This document shows, in pieces, positions 9,000 to 19,282 of a DNA stretch of 64,000 nucleotides. Under the pieces are notes generated by a model. That model was not told the origin of the DNA and made no database searches. It saw only the letters and a program-made list of their open reading frames with translations. The translations under genes and the position numbers were made by a program. The DNA lies in NCBI RefSeq assembly GCF_044003965.1, contig NZ_JBAWKC010000001.1:186001-250000 (forward strand), read 5' to 3'. The first letter of the stretch is position 1, and the number at the start of each line of letters is the position of its first letter. The DNA is from Yeosuana aquiaggeris. GTDB taxonomy: Bacteria > Bacteroidota > Bacteroidia > Flavobacteriales > Flavobacteriaceae.

Positions 9000-11288
9000 T
9001 TATTGTTTGTAATTAATTCGTTTTTTTATTAATTCTTTTGGGTTGCCCCCTATTTGTAATTCAAATTCGCCCGCTTCCACAATCCATTTATTGTTTATTC
9101 CAACAAATTTAAAATCGTCTTTATCAATAGTCCATGATACTGTTTTTGATTCGCCAGGTTTCAGATTGATTTTCTCAAAACGAATGAGTCTTTTTGAATC
9201 TGGAGCTAAAGAGGCCCAAAGGTCTTTGGCATATAACTGAACCACTTCTTTCCCTTCCGCATTCCCTGTATTTTTTATATTTACTGCAATTTTAAGTTCT
9301 TGACTCCCCGTGATGGTATCCTTATCCATTTTAACATTTGAATACTTAAAAGTGGTATAGGAAAGACCGTGCCCAAATTCATATTGGGTATAGAACCCAT
9401 TATAAGCCCATGTAATGTCTCTGATGTCTGCTTTTTTATGATAATACGTAAGCGCATTCCCTGAATATAGTGGGTACGTATAAGGTAACTTTCCACTTGG
9501 ATTTATGTGTCCAAACAGCACATCTGAGATAGCTCTTCCGCCTTCTTCACCTGGTAAATAGGCCATCACGATCGCTTTGGAAAGTGGCTCAATATCTCTA
9601 ATAATTCTTGGGCGACCTTGTACCATGACCAAAATAATTGGCTTATTATATACCGCTAGTTTTTTTACTAATTCTTGTTGAATTTCAGGCACTTCTAATT
9701 CATTAATATCTGAAGGTTTTTCAGTTGCCGGAATTTCCCCTATGCACACTACAATATAATCTGCTTTTTTAGCTTTAGAAGCCGCTGAAGAAGTATTAAT
9801 GTCTTCTGTATAATCTGTGCCTTCAACAAACTCAACATTAGTGTCTCCAACTTCTTTTTTGATAGCGTCAAAAATACTTAGTTTGGTTGGGTCATTGTAT
9901 TGCGTGTCTCTCCCTAAAAATGTTCTTGACCAGGCACCGTTTAAGATATTAGTTGAATGAGCGGCATACCCTGTAACTAATATTTTTTTACCCGGCTTTA
10001 AGGGTAAAATATTTTCGTCATTTTTAAGCAAAGTAATCGCTTCTGCAGCCGTATTATAATTCTCTGCAATATGCTTTTCACTTCCTAGATCTGGAAAATC
10101 TTCTGGATTGTTATAGGGTTTTTCAAATAAATTTAATTGAAATTTAAGTCTTAAAACCCTGGTTACTGCATCATTTATTCTATCTATTGAAATTTCATTG
10201 CTTTCAACCATTTCAACAATGTAATCCACAACATCAATGTCATAAGGATTCATTAAAACATCTACCCCTGCATTCACTGCCAATTTAGTTGCTTCTCTTT
10301 TATCACTGGTTATTTCATGAACTTCAGTTAAAAAATCAACATCACTAAAATCAGAGATCACAACCCCTTTAAAGCCCAATTCTCCTTTTAAAATATCTGT
10401 GATATAATACTTGTTTATATGACAGGGAATACTATTCACTGCATTAGAACTTATCATCACACTTGCCGCGCCTTCTTTAATAGCTCTTTCAAATGGCGGT
10501 AAAAAATACTGCCTTAAACTATTTTCCGGGATTAAAGCATTGGCTCTGTCTTTGCCATTTCTACCCGCACCATACCCTACAAAATGCTTTAAACAAACAG
10601 CACAGCTTTCAGGATTTGTAAGATCATCAGTTTGAGAGCCATTCATGTAAGCCAACCCCATTTCAGAGATTAAATAGGGGTCTTCTCCAAAGCTTTCGGC
10701 TATCCTGCCCCAAAGAGGGTTCATGGCTACATCAATATTTGGATTGAAATTCCATGGCAGAGAAGCTGCCCTTGATTCATAAGCTGTAATCTTGCCATTC
10801 ATTCTTGAAAGTTCTATATTCCAGGTGGCTGCCAGCGCAATTTGTTGTGGAAAAAGTACAGACTCTTTTACATAATTAGCCCCATGAATATTATCAATAC
10901 CATAGATTAAAGGAATCCCCAAACGCGTTTTTGTTAATGCAGAGTCCTGAATTTCTTTAACTATTTTATACCATTCTTTTGAACCAAGTAAATATCCAGG
11001 GGTATTATGAATAGACCCAACGGCATATTTAGTTATAAATTTATGAAACTTTTTAGGTGCAAAAACAGTACTATCACGCTCATCCCAATAATCCCCTTTT
11101 AGCAATGAAGGCAACCCAATATTTACCATTTGACTGACCTTTTCTTGTAGGGTCATTTTGGCAAGTAATTGTTCTACTTTTTCTTCAATTACCGTATCAT
11201 GCTCATTTAATGAACTTAGCTCCTTTTCTTTTTTAGAACAACTCAATGATGACAAGATTATAAATAGTATTATGGTTACTCTCTGCAT
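9000..11288 (-). CDS. GH3 family beta-glucosidase lipoprotein
   Basis: A 762-residue GH3 enzyme with lipoprotein signal 'ILSSLSC' (Cys17). The N-terminal barrel carries 'GIPLIYGIDNIHGANY' (about 125-140), 'FGEDPYL' and 'CLKHFVGYG', plus the nucleophile motif 'GVVISDFSDV' (Asp314). An (alpha/beta)6 sandwich with 'VQGRPRII' and a C-terminal fibronectin-III-like domain ('VNIKNTGNAEGKEVVQLYAKD') follow, so the full family architecture is present. It releases glucose from the non-reducing ends of short beta-glucans, most likely in the periplasm. It is 12 bp from the upstream GH149-like gene. Confidence 0.93.
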   Translation of the reverse strand: MQRVTIILFIILSSLSCSKKEKELSSLNEHDTVIEEKVEQLLAKMTLQEKVSQMVNIGLPSLLKGDYWDERDSTVFAPKKFHKFITKYAVGSIHNTPGYLLGSKEWYKIVKEIQDSALTKTRLGIPLIYGIDNIHGANYVKESVLFPQQIALAATWNIELSRMNGKITAYESRAASLPWNFNPNIDVAMNPLWGRIAESFGEDPYLISEMGLAYMNGSQTDDLTNPESCAVCLKHFVGYGAGRNGKDRANALIPENSLRQYFLPPFERAIKEGAASVMISSNAVNSIPCHINKYYITDILKGELGFKGVVISDFSDVDFLTEVHEITSDKREATKLAVNAGVDVLMNPYDIDVVDYIVEMVESNEISIDRINDAVTRVLRLKFQLNLFEKPYNNPEDFPDLGSEKHIAENYNTAAEAITLLKNDENILPLKPGKKILVTGYAAHSTNILNGAWSRTFLGRDTQYNDPTKLSIFDAIKKEVGDTNVEFVEGTDYTEDINTSSAASKAKKADYIVVCIGEIPATEKPSDINELEVPEIQQELVKKLAVYNKPIILVMVQGRPRIIRDIEPLSKAIVMAYLPGEEGGRAISDVLFGHINPSGKLPYTYPLYSGNALTYYHKKADIRDITWAYNGFYTQYEFGHGLSYTTFKYSNVKMDKDTITGSQELKIAVNIKNTGNAEGKEVVQLYAKDLWASLAPDSKRLIRFEKINLKPGESKTVSWTIDKDDFKFVGINNKWIVEAGEFELQIGGNPKELIKKRINYKQ

Positions 11289-11300
11289 TCAGGTTTTTTA

Positions 11301-14300
11301 CTAATTCTTAATAAAAACTGTTATTTGATTAATTTCTCCTGTTCTTTCAAAAACTTTTTTACTTGTTTTATTGTCTAAACTCAACCCTTTTAACTTTGTG
11401 GTTGGCCCTTGGTTGAAAACGACTTCTAATCCTTCATCATCTGATAATTTATAGATAACCGGAACTTGACAATAGGTAAAACAAAGCGATCCTTTTCCTA
11501 ATTGAATGGACATATCTGCTTTATTTATGTTGGTGTATTTAAAGGTTTTTGGTTCATTTAAAAATTCATTCTTTCTTAATAATCGTGGATTAAAAGTTAT
11601 TGAGCCATTGTTAACAAACACCCCCAATTCACCTATTCGGCTAAGGATATCTTCTTTTACCTGCCCTGTCATTCCTGGCTGTTGAGCGCCTTTTCCTGCC
11701 GGCGTATGTGAATACGGATCTGTAGGAACCGCACCATATAATTCTGGTGATTTATGAACCCCAATGCCCGCTTCTATTTCATAATAATGATCTAAAAGCT
11801 TTCCAGTAACAACTGCACTTTCATTAGTATTTAAAGCCAATAAACAGTTTTCCTGAACGGCTAATAATAACTTTGAAACCATGTGCCAGTAGATAGAGCC
11901 TAAGCCTTCATAACCATAAAATGTTCCTGAACGACCAGTAAATGATTTATGGTCAAAGATTTCTTCAAAAACTTCTAATAGAAACTTTCTTTCTTTTTCA
12001 ACAAGAAATTTATAGGTTTCCTCTGGAAGGGCTTCCAAAGCTTCTTTCAAACTATTGGCATTGTGAAAACTTCCGCTGAAATGGTAGTTACCAAAAACAT
12101 CTTTTTCAACAATTTGTGAATTGCCGGCTCCGATTAATTTCTTTAAAAGTTCTGATTTCTCAACTTTTGCAGATGGGATATTATTCTTTTTATCAAATCT
12201 TGGTAACTCCTTATTTGGATATAATATATAGCTGTATTGGTCTGGTCTGAATAGCGTACTAGATTTTAAGGCATCTAATAATTCTAAAGCTTCTTTTGGA
12301 GACAGATAACCGGAACTTAATGCTGCCACTTGCCCTTCTAGCATTTCAGCTAAATACGAAATAGAAACCTCATCATCTTGTATCGTCATAATATTATAGG
12401 CATGATATAGCTTATCCGCTCTTTTATTAGCTTCAATACTGTGATCTAAATAACTTAATGTTACAGATATAAAACTTAAAATATCGGATTTGCTGATATC
12501 CAATTTGTTCCCTGAAAATCCGTCTTCATAAATTTTTAACCTGTAATCACTTCCTGCCATACCCAATCCATCAAGAACTGATTTTCTATCTCTGTTTGAA
12601 ACTTTCCCAGATAGAATATTTTTATGGGTATTAAGCGTATTGACCACTTCATTAAAAAATTGAACAAGTTCTTCAGAAACTTCAACATTTTCTACAGTTG
12701 CCTTCGATACTATGCCTTCAAAAAAGCTTAAAAATCTACGTAAATAATAGAGTGTCACCATAGAAACACCATTACCTACCAAGGCATTATTGGCATCATT
12801 CCATTCTGGGCGTTGCGTATTTAACCAAATACCGCCTTCTGGAATAAAATTTGACACTTTTGCTAAAACCGTTGCTAATAATTTCTCGATTAAATTGACT
12901 TTATAAATAAAAAATGTTTTGTCTCTTAGTAAAGACCCATCTGCTCCAAGTTCTGTTTTTTTCTTTAAAATTTCTTCGTTTAAGTGATGGTCAAAATCAA
13001 TCGTGTCTTTTGGATTAAGAAGCGTGTCCTGATAGCTCTTTATTTTATAAGGTACATTGGCATAAACAAACAAATCTTGGTTAAAATGATTTTCTAGCCT
13101 ATTTGGATAATGATTTTCAATAAACTCCAAAAACTTTAATAAATAAATGATTTGGTGATCTCCCCAATAGCCTATATATGACCATGGATCATCTTCTTCA
13201 ATCACTTCCCAGTCAAATCCGCCTTTTGTAACCCTATATGGATTATAGCCTTCAAATGTAGTCGCATTCAAAAACTTGTGAATCATACTCTCAATAAATT
13301 CAGGATACGAGTGTGCCAATGCTTCCCAGTTCTGGAAAATGTCACGCCAGTTACCTTCATAGTCTAAAATTTTAGACCCATCTATTTCGCTTCTTGTATT
13401 AATTGAGAACTTATTCCAAGGTCTGCTGGGATCCCCGTGTCTTCTGCTGAATTTTAAAGGCAAGTATTCAAAACAAAGCCGCTTAAAGTTCTTGTCTTCA
13501 TCTTGTTCTGCCAAATATTTAATGAATTTTAAATCAAAGCTTTCAGGCAATCCTTGCAGTTTTTCCTCTTTTTTCTTGAAAACTTTTTTGTTGGCATTTG
13601 ACATATACTTAATAAAATCTCCCTTTTCAATGTTGTAGTCATCATCAAAAATTCCACCACGCATGATATTAAAAAGCGTGTTGGCAAAATGCCTTGTATT
13701 AGTTAAAGAATCCGCCGTTAATTGCAACCCATCTGAAGCACCCGTCAACTTAATTAAATTAGCTGTCCCCTTATCAATATCCTCCTGAACCAATTTTGTT
13801 AAATTAGAGTTACTTTTAATTAAATTTGAGATATAATTAACCCCTGTAATTGATTGGTTTACATTAGCAATTGTCATCCAAGCCTTTTCTGACGCTGGTT
13901 GTATATTTAATTTTGTACAAGTAAAGTAGGCCCCCTTTTCAGCCTTTATATCAACTTCCTGTTGCACTGTTTTTCCTTGACGGAAAGCATTAAGTTGTAA
14001 AGAAGACAATAAATAGGTTGGATTTTCAAGACCTAAAGACCATACAACATTAGCCTTTAAAGCCTCGCTAGGTTCTGCTTTATCCACAATAAAGGCACTC
14101 AAGGCAAAAATCCCTATGCCAGAATCAGTTTCTAATTCACATTTTTTGTAGGCATCCACCAAATTACTACTGGCATTTTGTAAGGCCGAGTTAACGCCGG
14201 AAGGTAAAATGTTTTGTAGCCCATCTAAAATCGTTACACTTGTTGGCGACGAACTGTTGTTCAAAAGGGTCGACTTTTTTACAAAGCCAAAAGAATCGCT

Positions 14301-14759
14301 AGAATTCCATTGGTATCTAAAGGTTAATTTTAAATCATGATTGGTTTCTTCAAACACCACTTTATTGCCAAATATGCTTTTATATAAATTTCTGGTAATA
14401 TTATATAAGCCTTGATACCTCATTGAAAAAGGTTCCCATAAAATTGTTTTATCGCCCTTATGAATTTGAAGGATAGTTTTACTGCCAGTCATTTCAGCCG
14501 ATTCCGTAATTTTATCATCGGTATAATAAGGAAATAAGGCAGATTCAGAATCCTTTCTTCCTGCCGATAACCCACCATTGCTTGAAATAAACATCCAGTG
14601 ATTTGAGTCACTCACAATACTCATAAAGAAAGGACGCATGGCATTACTGTTGGAGATTTTATAAAACATTTCATTTTCAAAACTCACAACTTCTCCTGTT
14701 ATTTTTTCCATGTTTATAGAAGCCTTATTTTCTCCTATATATATTTCACTATGCTTCAT
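11301..14759 (-). CDS. GH149-like beta-1,3-glucan phosphorylase
   Basis: An 1152-residue protein with no signal peptide, of the size and layout of GH149 (and related GH161/GH94) inverting phosphorylases: an N-terminal beta-sandwich, an (alpha/alpha)6 barrel from about 400, and a long C-terminal region. 'TQRPEWNDANNALVG' contains the Trp-Asn-Asp in which the Asp (655) is the expected general acid. Further conserved-looking stretches are 'RRHGDPSRPWNKFSI', 'YEGNWRDIFQNWEAL' and 'WSYIGYWGDHQI'. Family knowledge: these enzymes phosphorolyse beta-1,3-gluco-oligosaccharides to glucose-1-phosphate. This gives the cell an ATP-saving cytoplasmic route for imported laminari-oligosaccharides. GH149 is preferred over GH161 from the PUL context and the motifs; a profile search would settle it. 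Confidence 0.82.
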   Translation of the reverse strand: MKHSEIYIGENKASINMEKITGEVVSFENEMFYKISNSNAMRPFFMSIVSDSNHWMFISSNGGLSAGRKDSESALFPYYTDDKITESAEMTGSKTILQIHKGDKTILWEPFSMRYQGLYNITRNLYKSIFGNKVVFEETNHDLKLTFRYQWNSSDSFGFVKKSTLLNNSSSPTSVTILDGLQNILPSGVNSALQNASSNLVDAYKKCELETDSGIGIFALSAFIVDKAEPSEALKANVVWSLGLENPTYLLSSLQLNAFRQGKTVQQEVDIKAEKGAYFTCTKLNIQPASEKAWMTIANVNQSITGVNYISNLIKSNSNLTKLVQEDIDKGTANLIKLTGASDGLQLTADSLTNTRHFANTLFNIMRGGIFDDDYNIEKGDFIKYMSNANKKVFKKKEEKLQGLPESFDLKFIKYLAEQDEDKNFKRLCFEYLPLKFSRRHGDPSRPWNKFSINTRSEIDGSKILDYEGNWRDIFQNWEALAHSYPEFIESMIHKFLNATTFEGYNPYRVTKGGFDWEVIEEDDPWSYIGYWGDHQIIYLLKFLEFIENHYPNRLENHFNQDLFVYANVPYKIKSYQDTLLNPKDTIDFDHHLNEEILKKKTELGADGSLLRDKTFFIYKVNLIEKLLATVLAKVSNFIPEGGIWLNTQRPEWNDANNALVGNGVSMVTLYYLRRFLSFFEGIVSKATVENVEVSEELVQFFNEVVNTLNTHKNILSGKVSNRDRKSVLDGLGMAGSDYRLKIYEDGFSGNKLDISKSDILSFISVTLSYLDHSIEANKRADKLYHAYNIMTIQDDEVSISYLAEMLEGQVAALSSGYLSPKEALELLDALKSSTLFRPDQYSYILYPNKELPRFDKKNNIPSAKVEKSELLKKLIGAGNSQIVEKDVFGNYHFSGSFHNANSLKEALEALPEETYKFLVEKERKFLLEVFEEIFDHKSFTGRSGTFYGYEGLGSIYWHMVSKLLLAVQENCLLALNTNESAVVTGKLLDHYYEIEAGIGVHKSPELYGAVPTDPYSHTPAGKGAQQPGMTGQVKEDILSRIGELGVFVNNGSITFNPRLLRKNEFLNEPKTFKYTNINKADMSIQLGKGSLCFTYCQVPVIYKLSDDEGLEVVFNQGPTTKLKGLSLDNKTSKKVFERTGEINQITVFIKN

Positions 14760-14778
14760 TAATTTTATTTTTAATTTT

Positions 14779-16110
14779 TTATTTAACTATAAATGGAATG
14801 TTTGCAGTTGCTGAATGACCAAATCCGTCATCCGCATAAACAAACAAGCGATACTGCCCCGGCGCTGGAGCTATAAATTTCAATACGCCATTTTGATTAT
14901 TAATTTCTAAAACATCAACTTTTTCAGGTCTTGTTTCTTTGTCGCCCCCATCTTTTAAATCGGTGCTTTCCGGCAAGACTTCCCAAGCATAATTAATGGG
15001 GTCATGATCAATATCCTCAATTTTAAGAACCGCATTAAGTTCATCACCCGATTTTATATCGAGGCTATCATAAGCCGTCTTGTCATTCAATGTAAATGAT
15101 ACTATTTGCGGTGTTTTATTTTGAGGCCATGAATCATTCCAAATATAATGCATCACTTCAACTGATTCAGTTTCATTTCCATTCTCTAAAAATACCCCAT
15201 ACCAGGTAGGCGTTCTTTCTTGTTTTTGACCCCACAAAAACACATAAGACCCAAGACATTGCGTAGTGTCCGGTTCTATCGCCGTTTGATACCTCTTTAG
15301 GTAATTAGCGGCCTTTATAGTACTATTCTCTTCAATTGGAACACCCCATGATGTTTTTGGAACTTCCCAATGCCCAGTAGCTCCCCATTCTGAAACGATA
15401 TAAGGACCTGTCCAATCACAATCCTTTAAATATTTTGGTAAATTCACTATGGCACCATATAATTGAACCGACAAAATATCAACATCTGGACATCTTTCTT
15501 TAATTAGGTTTATTTCCTTAAGTGAAATCCCAGCAAGTGTGGTGGTCGTTAAATGATTAGGGTCAATTTCATGAATCATTTTAGAAATGTCATTTACAGC
15601 ATCCCAGACTTTTGGATTTGTTGCCCGCAAATTTAACTCATTCCCGATAGCCCAAATTAATAAAGCCGGGTGGTCTTTCAACCCTAATACTTCCCTTTTT
15701 ATTCTTTGCTTTTGTTCTTTTACAGCCGCTTCATCGTCATAATCAAATCCATGTCTCTCTCTAGCCACCTCTATCCCCATGGTTACCATTAAACCGTTTT
15801 TTTCAGCAGCATCTAAAACTTCTTTCCCAGATTGCAATCCGTTTTCAGTTCGCCAAGTTCTGAATGAATTCGCTTTGTGTTTAGCTAGTGAAGTAATCTC
15901 TCCAAACTCCAATCCAGCACCTTTTATATAAAATGGTTCCTTATTTACCAATAATTGGTATTTCCCATTTACGTGGGTCAATTCAACCTTTGAAGGTATT
16001 CTTGTTTCTTGCATTTCCAATTCGGCTTTCGCCATGTTTTTATCCTCTCTATTCTCTTTACATCCAACAATAAAAAGCAAAATTAAGTATGTTATTAAAT
16101 ACCTTTTCAT
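14779..16110 (-). CDS. GH2-type TIM-barrel glycosidase lipoprotein with PKD-like tail
   Basis: A 443-residue lipoprotein (signal 'LLFIVGC', Cys17). A clan GH-A barrel spans about 45-320. It has 'LLIWAIGNELNLR' with a probable acid/base Glu158 and 'YIVSEWGATG' with a probable nucleophile Glu241. The N-terminal sandwich domains of a full GH2 are absent, so it is a barrel-only variant. The last ~100 residues ('SFTLNDKTAYDSLDI...PAPGQYRLFVYADDGFGHS') look like a PKD/Ig-like domain. Its substrate is unknown. Its place between the phosphorylase and the sugar porter suggests a beta-glucan fragment. Confidence 0.78.
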   Translation of the reverse strand: MKRYLITYLILLFIVGCKENREDKNMAKAELEMQETRIPSKVELTHVNGKYQLLVNKEPFYIKGAGLEFGEITSLAKHKANSFRTWRTENGLQSGKEVLDAAEKNGLMVTMGIEVARERHGFDYDDEAAVKEQKQRIKREVLGLKDHPALLIWAIGNELNLRATNPKVWDAVNDISKMIHEIDPNHLTTTTLAGISLKEINLIKERCPDVDILSVQLYGAIVNLPKYLKDCDWTGPYIVSEWGATGHWEVPKTSWGVPIEENSTIKAANYLKRYQTAIEPDTTQCLGSYVFLWGQKQERTPTWYGVFLENGNETESVEVMHYIWNDSWPQNKTPQIVSFTLNDKTAYDSLDIKSGDELNAVLKIEDIDHDPINYAWEVLPESTDLKDGGDKETRPEKVDVLEINNQNGVLKFIAPAPGQYRLFVYADDGFGHSATANIPFIVK

Positions 16111-16118
16111 TCGTTTTA

Positions 16119-17657
16119 TTAGTTTCTAACAAATTCATTTTCGATCTGTTCTAATGATTTTCCTTTAGTTTCAGGCAATATTTTCAATAATACGAAAAAC
16201 CCGATAAAGGCGATAGCGCCAAACAAGAAAAAGCTCATGGCATTCCCCAGATTAGATAGTTCCCAAGGGAAAATTAATTGAACTACTGAACTGATAAACG
16301 AATTTATAAAGGCAATAACCCCAATGGCTAATCCTCTGTATTTAATTGGATATAATTCTGATAAAAGCACCCACATGACTGGTCCTAAGGAAAATGCAAA
16401 ACAAGCAATAAAACCTAAAATACCAATCAGCACTAATGTAGCATTCATGCTTGTAGCTGCTTCTAAAATAGCGCCATCATTCTTACTGTAAATTTGATTT
16501 CCTAATGCCAATTTCATGGCATTTTTAAAATCTATGTCATTCTCAAAAACCTGATTAGCATAAGGCTGCAATTTATTTGCATCAGAAAACTCAAAACTAT
16601 TGATCTCTTCAGAAGTTAATTCATATTTTGCCTGTTTAAAGCCATAAGCGCACAATAATAAACTTAAGGCAATTCCTGCTGTACCAATTAACAATAAAGG
16701 TCTTCGTCCCGTTCTATCAATTAAATACATAGCAACAAAAGTGAAAATTACTGTGATGGTACTTAATAAAACGCCTGAAGAAAATGAAGCATCTGTTCCA
16801 ATTCCTGTCTGTTTAAAAATGGACGTTGCATAAAAATAAACTGCATTAATACCCGTAATTTGCTGAAGAATCCCTACAACCAGGCCTACCACTAAAATAA
16901 AACGCAACGAGCGTTTTAATAAATCCTTAATAGCAACTTTTGACAGGTTTTTTTCGGCATTAATATTATGCTCAATTGATACGATTTCTTCCTCAGCTTT
17001 AACTTCTCCGTGAATCGCTCTAAGTACCTTTTTCGCCTCTTCAAATTTATTTTTTAAATACAGCCAACGTGGGCTTCTGGGAACAAAAAATAAAGCGAAG
17101 AAATACAATAAGGCCGGAATTAACTCCACTCCCAACATCCATCGCCATACATTTTCATCATTTAAAAAAGTGCTTTCTGGTGTATTGTATTTATTAAAAA
17201 AATAATTGCTCAAAAATGCTGCAAAAAAGCCTAGAACAATGTTTAATTGTTGGATAGAGACTAATTTACCCCTGTTTTCTGGTGTACTTACCTCAGCAAT
17301 ATACATTGGAGCCAGTATCAGTGCAGCTCCAAAAGCCAATCCACCAATCATTCTCGCAATGTAAAGCATTTCATAAGAAATGGCATATGCGGAAAATAAT
17401 GCTGACACCGCATAAAGAAAAGCCACAATCAACAGTATTTTTTTTCTACCTATAATATCACTTAATCTCCCCGAAAATAACATCGCTAACATGGCAGCGA
17501 ATGAAGGTGAACTTACTACCCAGCCCACTTGTCCTTCTGTTAAATCAAATTCTGGACCAGCGTAAGACATGACCCCAGAAATAATACCCGCATCAAATCC
17601 GAATAAAAATCCTCCTAAAGAGACGACAAATGCAATAAGCACTAATTTTTTAGACAT
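16119..17657 (-). CDS. Sugar-porter family MFS transporter
   Basis: A 512-residue 12-helix permease of the MFS sugar porter family. Family signatures visible are 'GFDAGIISGVM' in helix 1, 'GRLSDIIGRKK' in loop 2-3, 'PRSPRWLYLK' after helix 6, 'QQITGINAVYFYA' in helix 7, 'DRTGRRPLLL' in loop 8-9 and the terminal 'PETKGKSLEQIE'. An unusually long loop, about residues 355-400, carries extra polar sequence. It most likely imports glucose or a disaccharide by proton symport. It lies 18 bp after the GH30 gene and 8 bp before the GH2-like gene, in the same operon. Confidence 0.9.
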   Translation of the reverse strand: MSKKLVLIAFVVSLGGFLFGFDAGIISGVMSYAGPEFDLTEGQVGWVVSSPSFAAMLAMLFSGRLSDIIGRKKILLIVAFLYAVSALFSAYAISYEMLYIARMIGGLAFGAALILAPMYIAEVSTPENRGKLVSIQQLNIVLGFFAAFLSNYFFNKYNTPESTFLNDENVWRWMLGVELIPALLYFFALFFVPRSPRWLYLKNKFEEAKKVLRAIHGEVKAEEEIVSIEHNINAEKNLSKVAIKDLLKRSLRFILVVGLVVGILQQITGINAVYFYATSIFKQTGIGTDASFSSGVLLSTITVIFTFVAMYLIDRTGRRPLLLIGTAGIALSLLLCAYGFKQAKYELTSEEINSFEFSDANKLQPYANQVFENDIDFKNAMKLALGNQIYSKNDGAILEAATSMNATLVLIGILGFIACFAFSLGPVMWVLLSELYPIKYRGLAIGVIAFINSFISSVVQLIFPWELSNLGNAMSFFLFGAIAFIGFFVLLKILPETKGKSLEQIENEFVRN

Positions 17658-17675
17658 GGTAAATTCTGATTTACA

Positions 17676-19196
17676 TTATGGTTTAGTTAAAATGATTGTT
17701 TGTATGGCATGCGGCCAAGTATTTAAATAGGCTGTTTTTGAATCTAAGGTTATGGAATATTCAAATGCCTTATCACTGGGATTCATTGCTATAATTACAA
17801 TACTGTCATCCTTATTTTGAAATGCCGTAGTAAGTAAGTTATTTGAAGATGAAGCACTCGCTATTCGTTTCGCCCCAGGACGAATATATTTTGAAAAATG
17901 CCCCATATAATAATAAGAATTAGTAAAAGTAAGCGCGCCTGTTTGTGTATCTCCATGAACCGGAGCAAAGCATAAATTGCCAACATGATTTGGTCCTCCT
18001 GTTTGGTCTAAAAGAATATTCCAATCCGTCCAGGCAACAACTCCGTTATTAAAATCATTGATCATTGATTTTCCATAACGCTCAGCCAATTTTGGATCTT
18101 TATTCTCTATTCTAATAAGCTCATATTTCTCATTACAGCCTTCAGTAAAAATTAAATTTTTATCCGGATAGGTTTCTTGGACTCGTTTTACAGCATCAAA
18201 CATAGGCACCCCATCTTTCCAATCTTCATACCAATGAAAACCTGTTCCCCAAACATATTTTGAGGCGTCCGGGTCATTTAAAATGACGTTGGCCCTTTGA
18301 AATAACAAATCTCTATTATGATCCCAAACAATAATATTTTTATCACCCAGACCTTCCTTTTCTAAAGTTGGTCCTAAATAATTTTTTAGAAAATCTCGTT
18401 CCTCTTCAGCTGAATAAATACAAGATTCCCAACGTTGTACCGCCATAGGTTCATTTTGAATGGTAAGTCCCCATATTGGAATTCCTTCCTTTTCATAAGC
18501 CTTAATAAACTTAGCGTAATAATTGGCCCAAGATTGATAATAGTCAGGAGCCAGTTTGCCGCCTTGAAGCATATCATTATTAGTCTTCATAAAAGCTGGT
18601 GGACTCCAAGGGCTCACATACATTGTTAAATGATTACCTGCTGCTTCAATGGCTTTTTTTATAAATGGAATTCTAAATGTTTTGTCATGATCTATATTAA
18701 ATGTCTTTAATTCTGAATCTCCTTCTTCGATATAAGTATAACTTCCGCTTGAAAAATCACAGCTGTGTATATGTGTTCTTGCTAAAGTATATCCTATTCC
18801 CCTCTCTTGATTAAAATAAGCTTCCATAAAAAGATCTTGATTTTCTTGAGGAAGTTTATAAAATGTCTCCGCAGAGGCATCCGTTAAAGCTGCTCCAATT
18901 CCCAAAAAAGTTTGAAATTGTTTGCTCGGATCGACATTGATTGCCACCTCTGTTTCTTTTGGTTGTTGAAATTCTTGAAACACAAGTGAACCCGTTAATT
19001 TTAGTTTTAATTCAGAATTATGGGCTGTTGTGAAAACTTCACTTTTCATATCAACTACATTTATATACGCAGAGGTTTCAGCTGGTTGGTCATTAACTGT
19101 TTCCATCGTTTTCTGTTTACAATTAGTTAACAAAAGCATTGTTAAAAACAATACTTTTGTTAAACTTGATAAAACATTAGTCTTTATGGACCTCAT
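17676..19196 (-). CDS. GH30 family lipoprotein (second copy)
   Basis: A GH30 enzyme of 506 residues from the Met at 19196 (MRSIKTNVLSSLTKVLF...LLTNC). This start is chosen because it gives a proper lipoprotein signal (Cys26). An upstream ATG at 19250 would fall inside the likely -7 box and add an unlikely N-terminus. Motifs are 'FLGIGAALTDASAETF', 'IQNEPMAVQRWE' (acid/base Glu249) and 'LIFTEGCNE' (nucleophile Glu352), followed by the C-terminal beta domain 'YMGHFSKYIRPGAKRI'. It is clearly a paralog of 6192-7679 but diverged, so the two may split endo and exo activities on beta-1,6 branches. It is the first gene after an internal terminator and probably has its own promoter. Confidence 0.9.
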   Translation of the reverse strand: MRSIKTNVLSSLTKVLFLTMLLLTNCKQKTMETVNDQPAETSAYINVVDMKSEVFTTAHNSELKLKLTGSLVFQEFQQPKETEVAINVDPSKQFQTFLGIGAALTDASAETFYKLPQENQDLFMEAYFNQERGIGYTLARTHIHSCDFSSGSYTYIEEGDSELKTFNIDHDKTFRIPFIKKAIEAAGNHLTMYVSPWSPPAFMKTNNDMLQGGKLAPDYYQSWANYYAKFIKAYEKEGIPIWGLTIQNEPMAVQRWESCIYSAEEERDFLKNYLGPTLEKEGLGDKNIIVWDHNRDLLFQRANVILNDPDASKYVWGTGFHWYEDWKDGVPMFDAVKRVQETYPDKNLIFTEGCNEKYELIRIENKDPKLAERYGKSMINDFNNGVVAWTDWNILLDQTGGPNHVGNLCFAPVHGDTQTGALTFTNSYYYMGHFSKYIRPGAKRIASASSSNNLLTTAFQNKDDSIVIIAMNPSDKAFEYSITLDSKTAYLNTWPHAIQTIILTKP

Positions 19197-19243
19197 ATAA
19201 TTTAAGTTTAGTTTGCTAATGTAAATGAATAATAAAGGAGTTT

Positions 19244-19272
19244 GAAACATATAAACTCATCAAAAACATCAA
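19244..19272 (-). promoter_or_regulatory. Candidate promoter for the GH30-to-GH17 operon
   Basis: In minus orientation a TTG (complement of 19270-19272) is followed after 18 bp by TATGTTTC (19251-19244). This is close to the Bacteroidota -33/-7 consensus TTG-N19-TAnnTTTG. It lies between the terminator at 19283-19323 and the GH30 start at 19196, giving a leader of about 45 bases. A small hairpin GAGTTT...AAACTC overlaps the -7 region. Confidence 0.5.
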
Positions 19273-19282
19273 CTAAAAGAAT

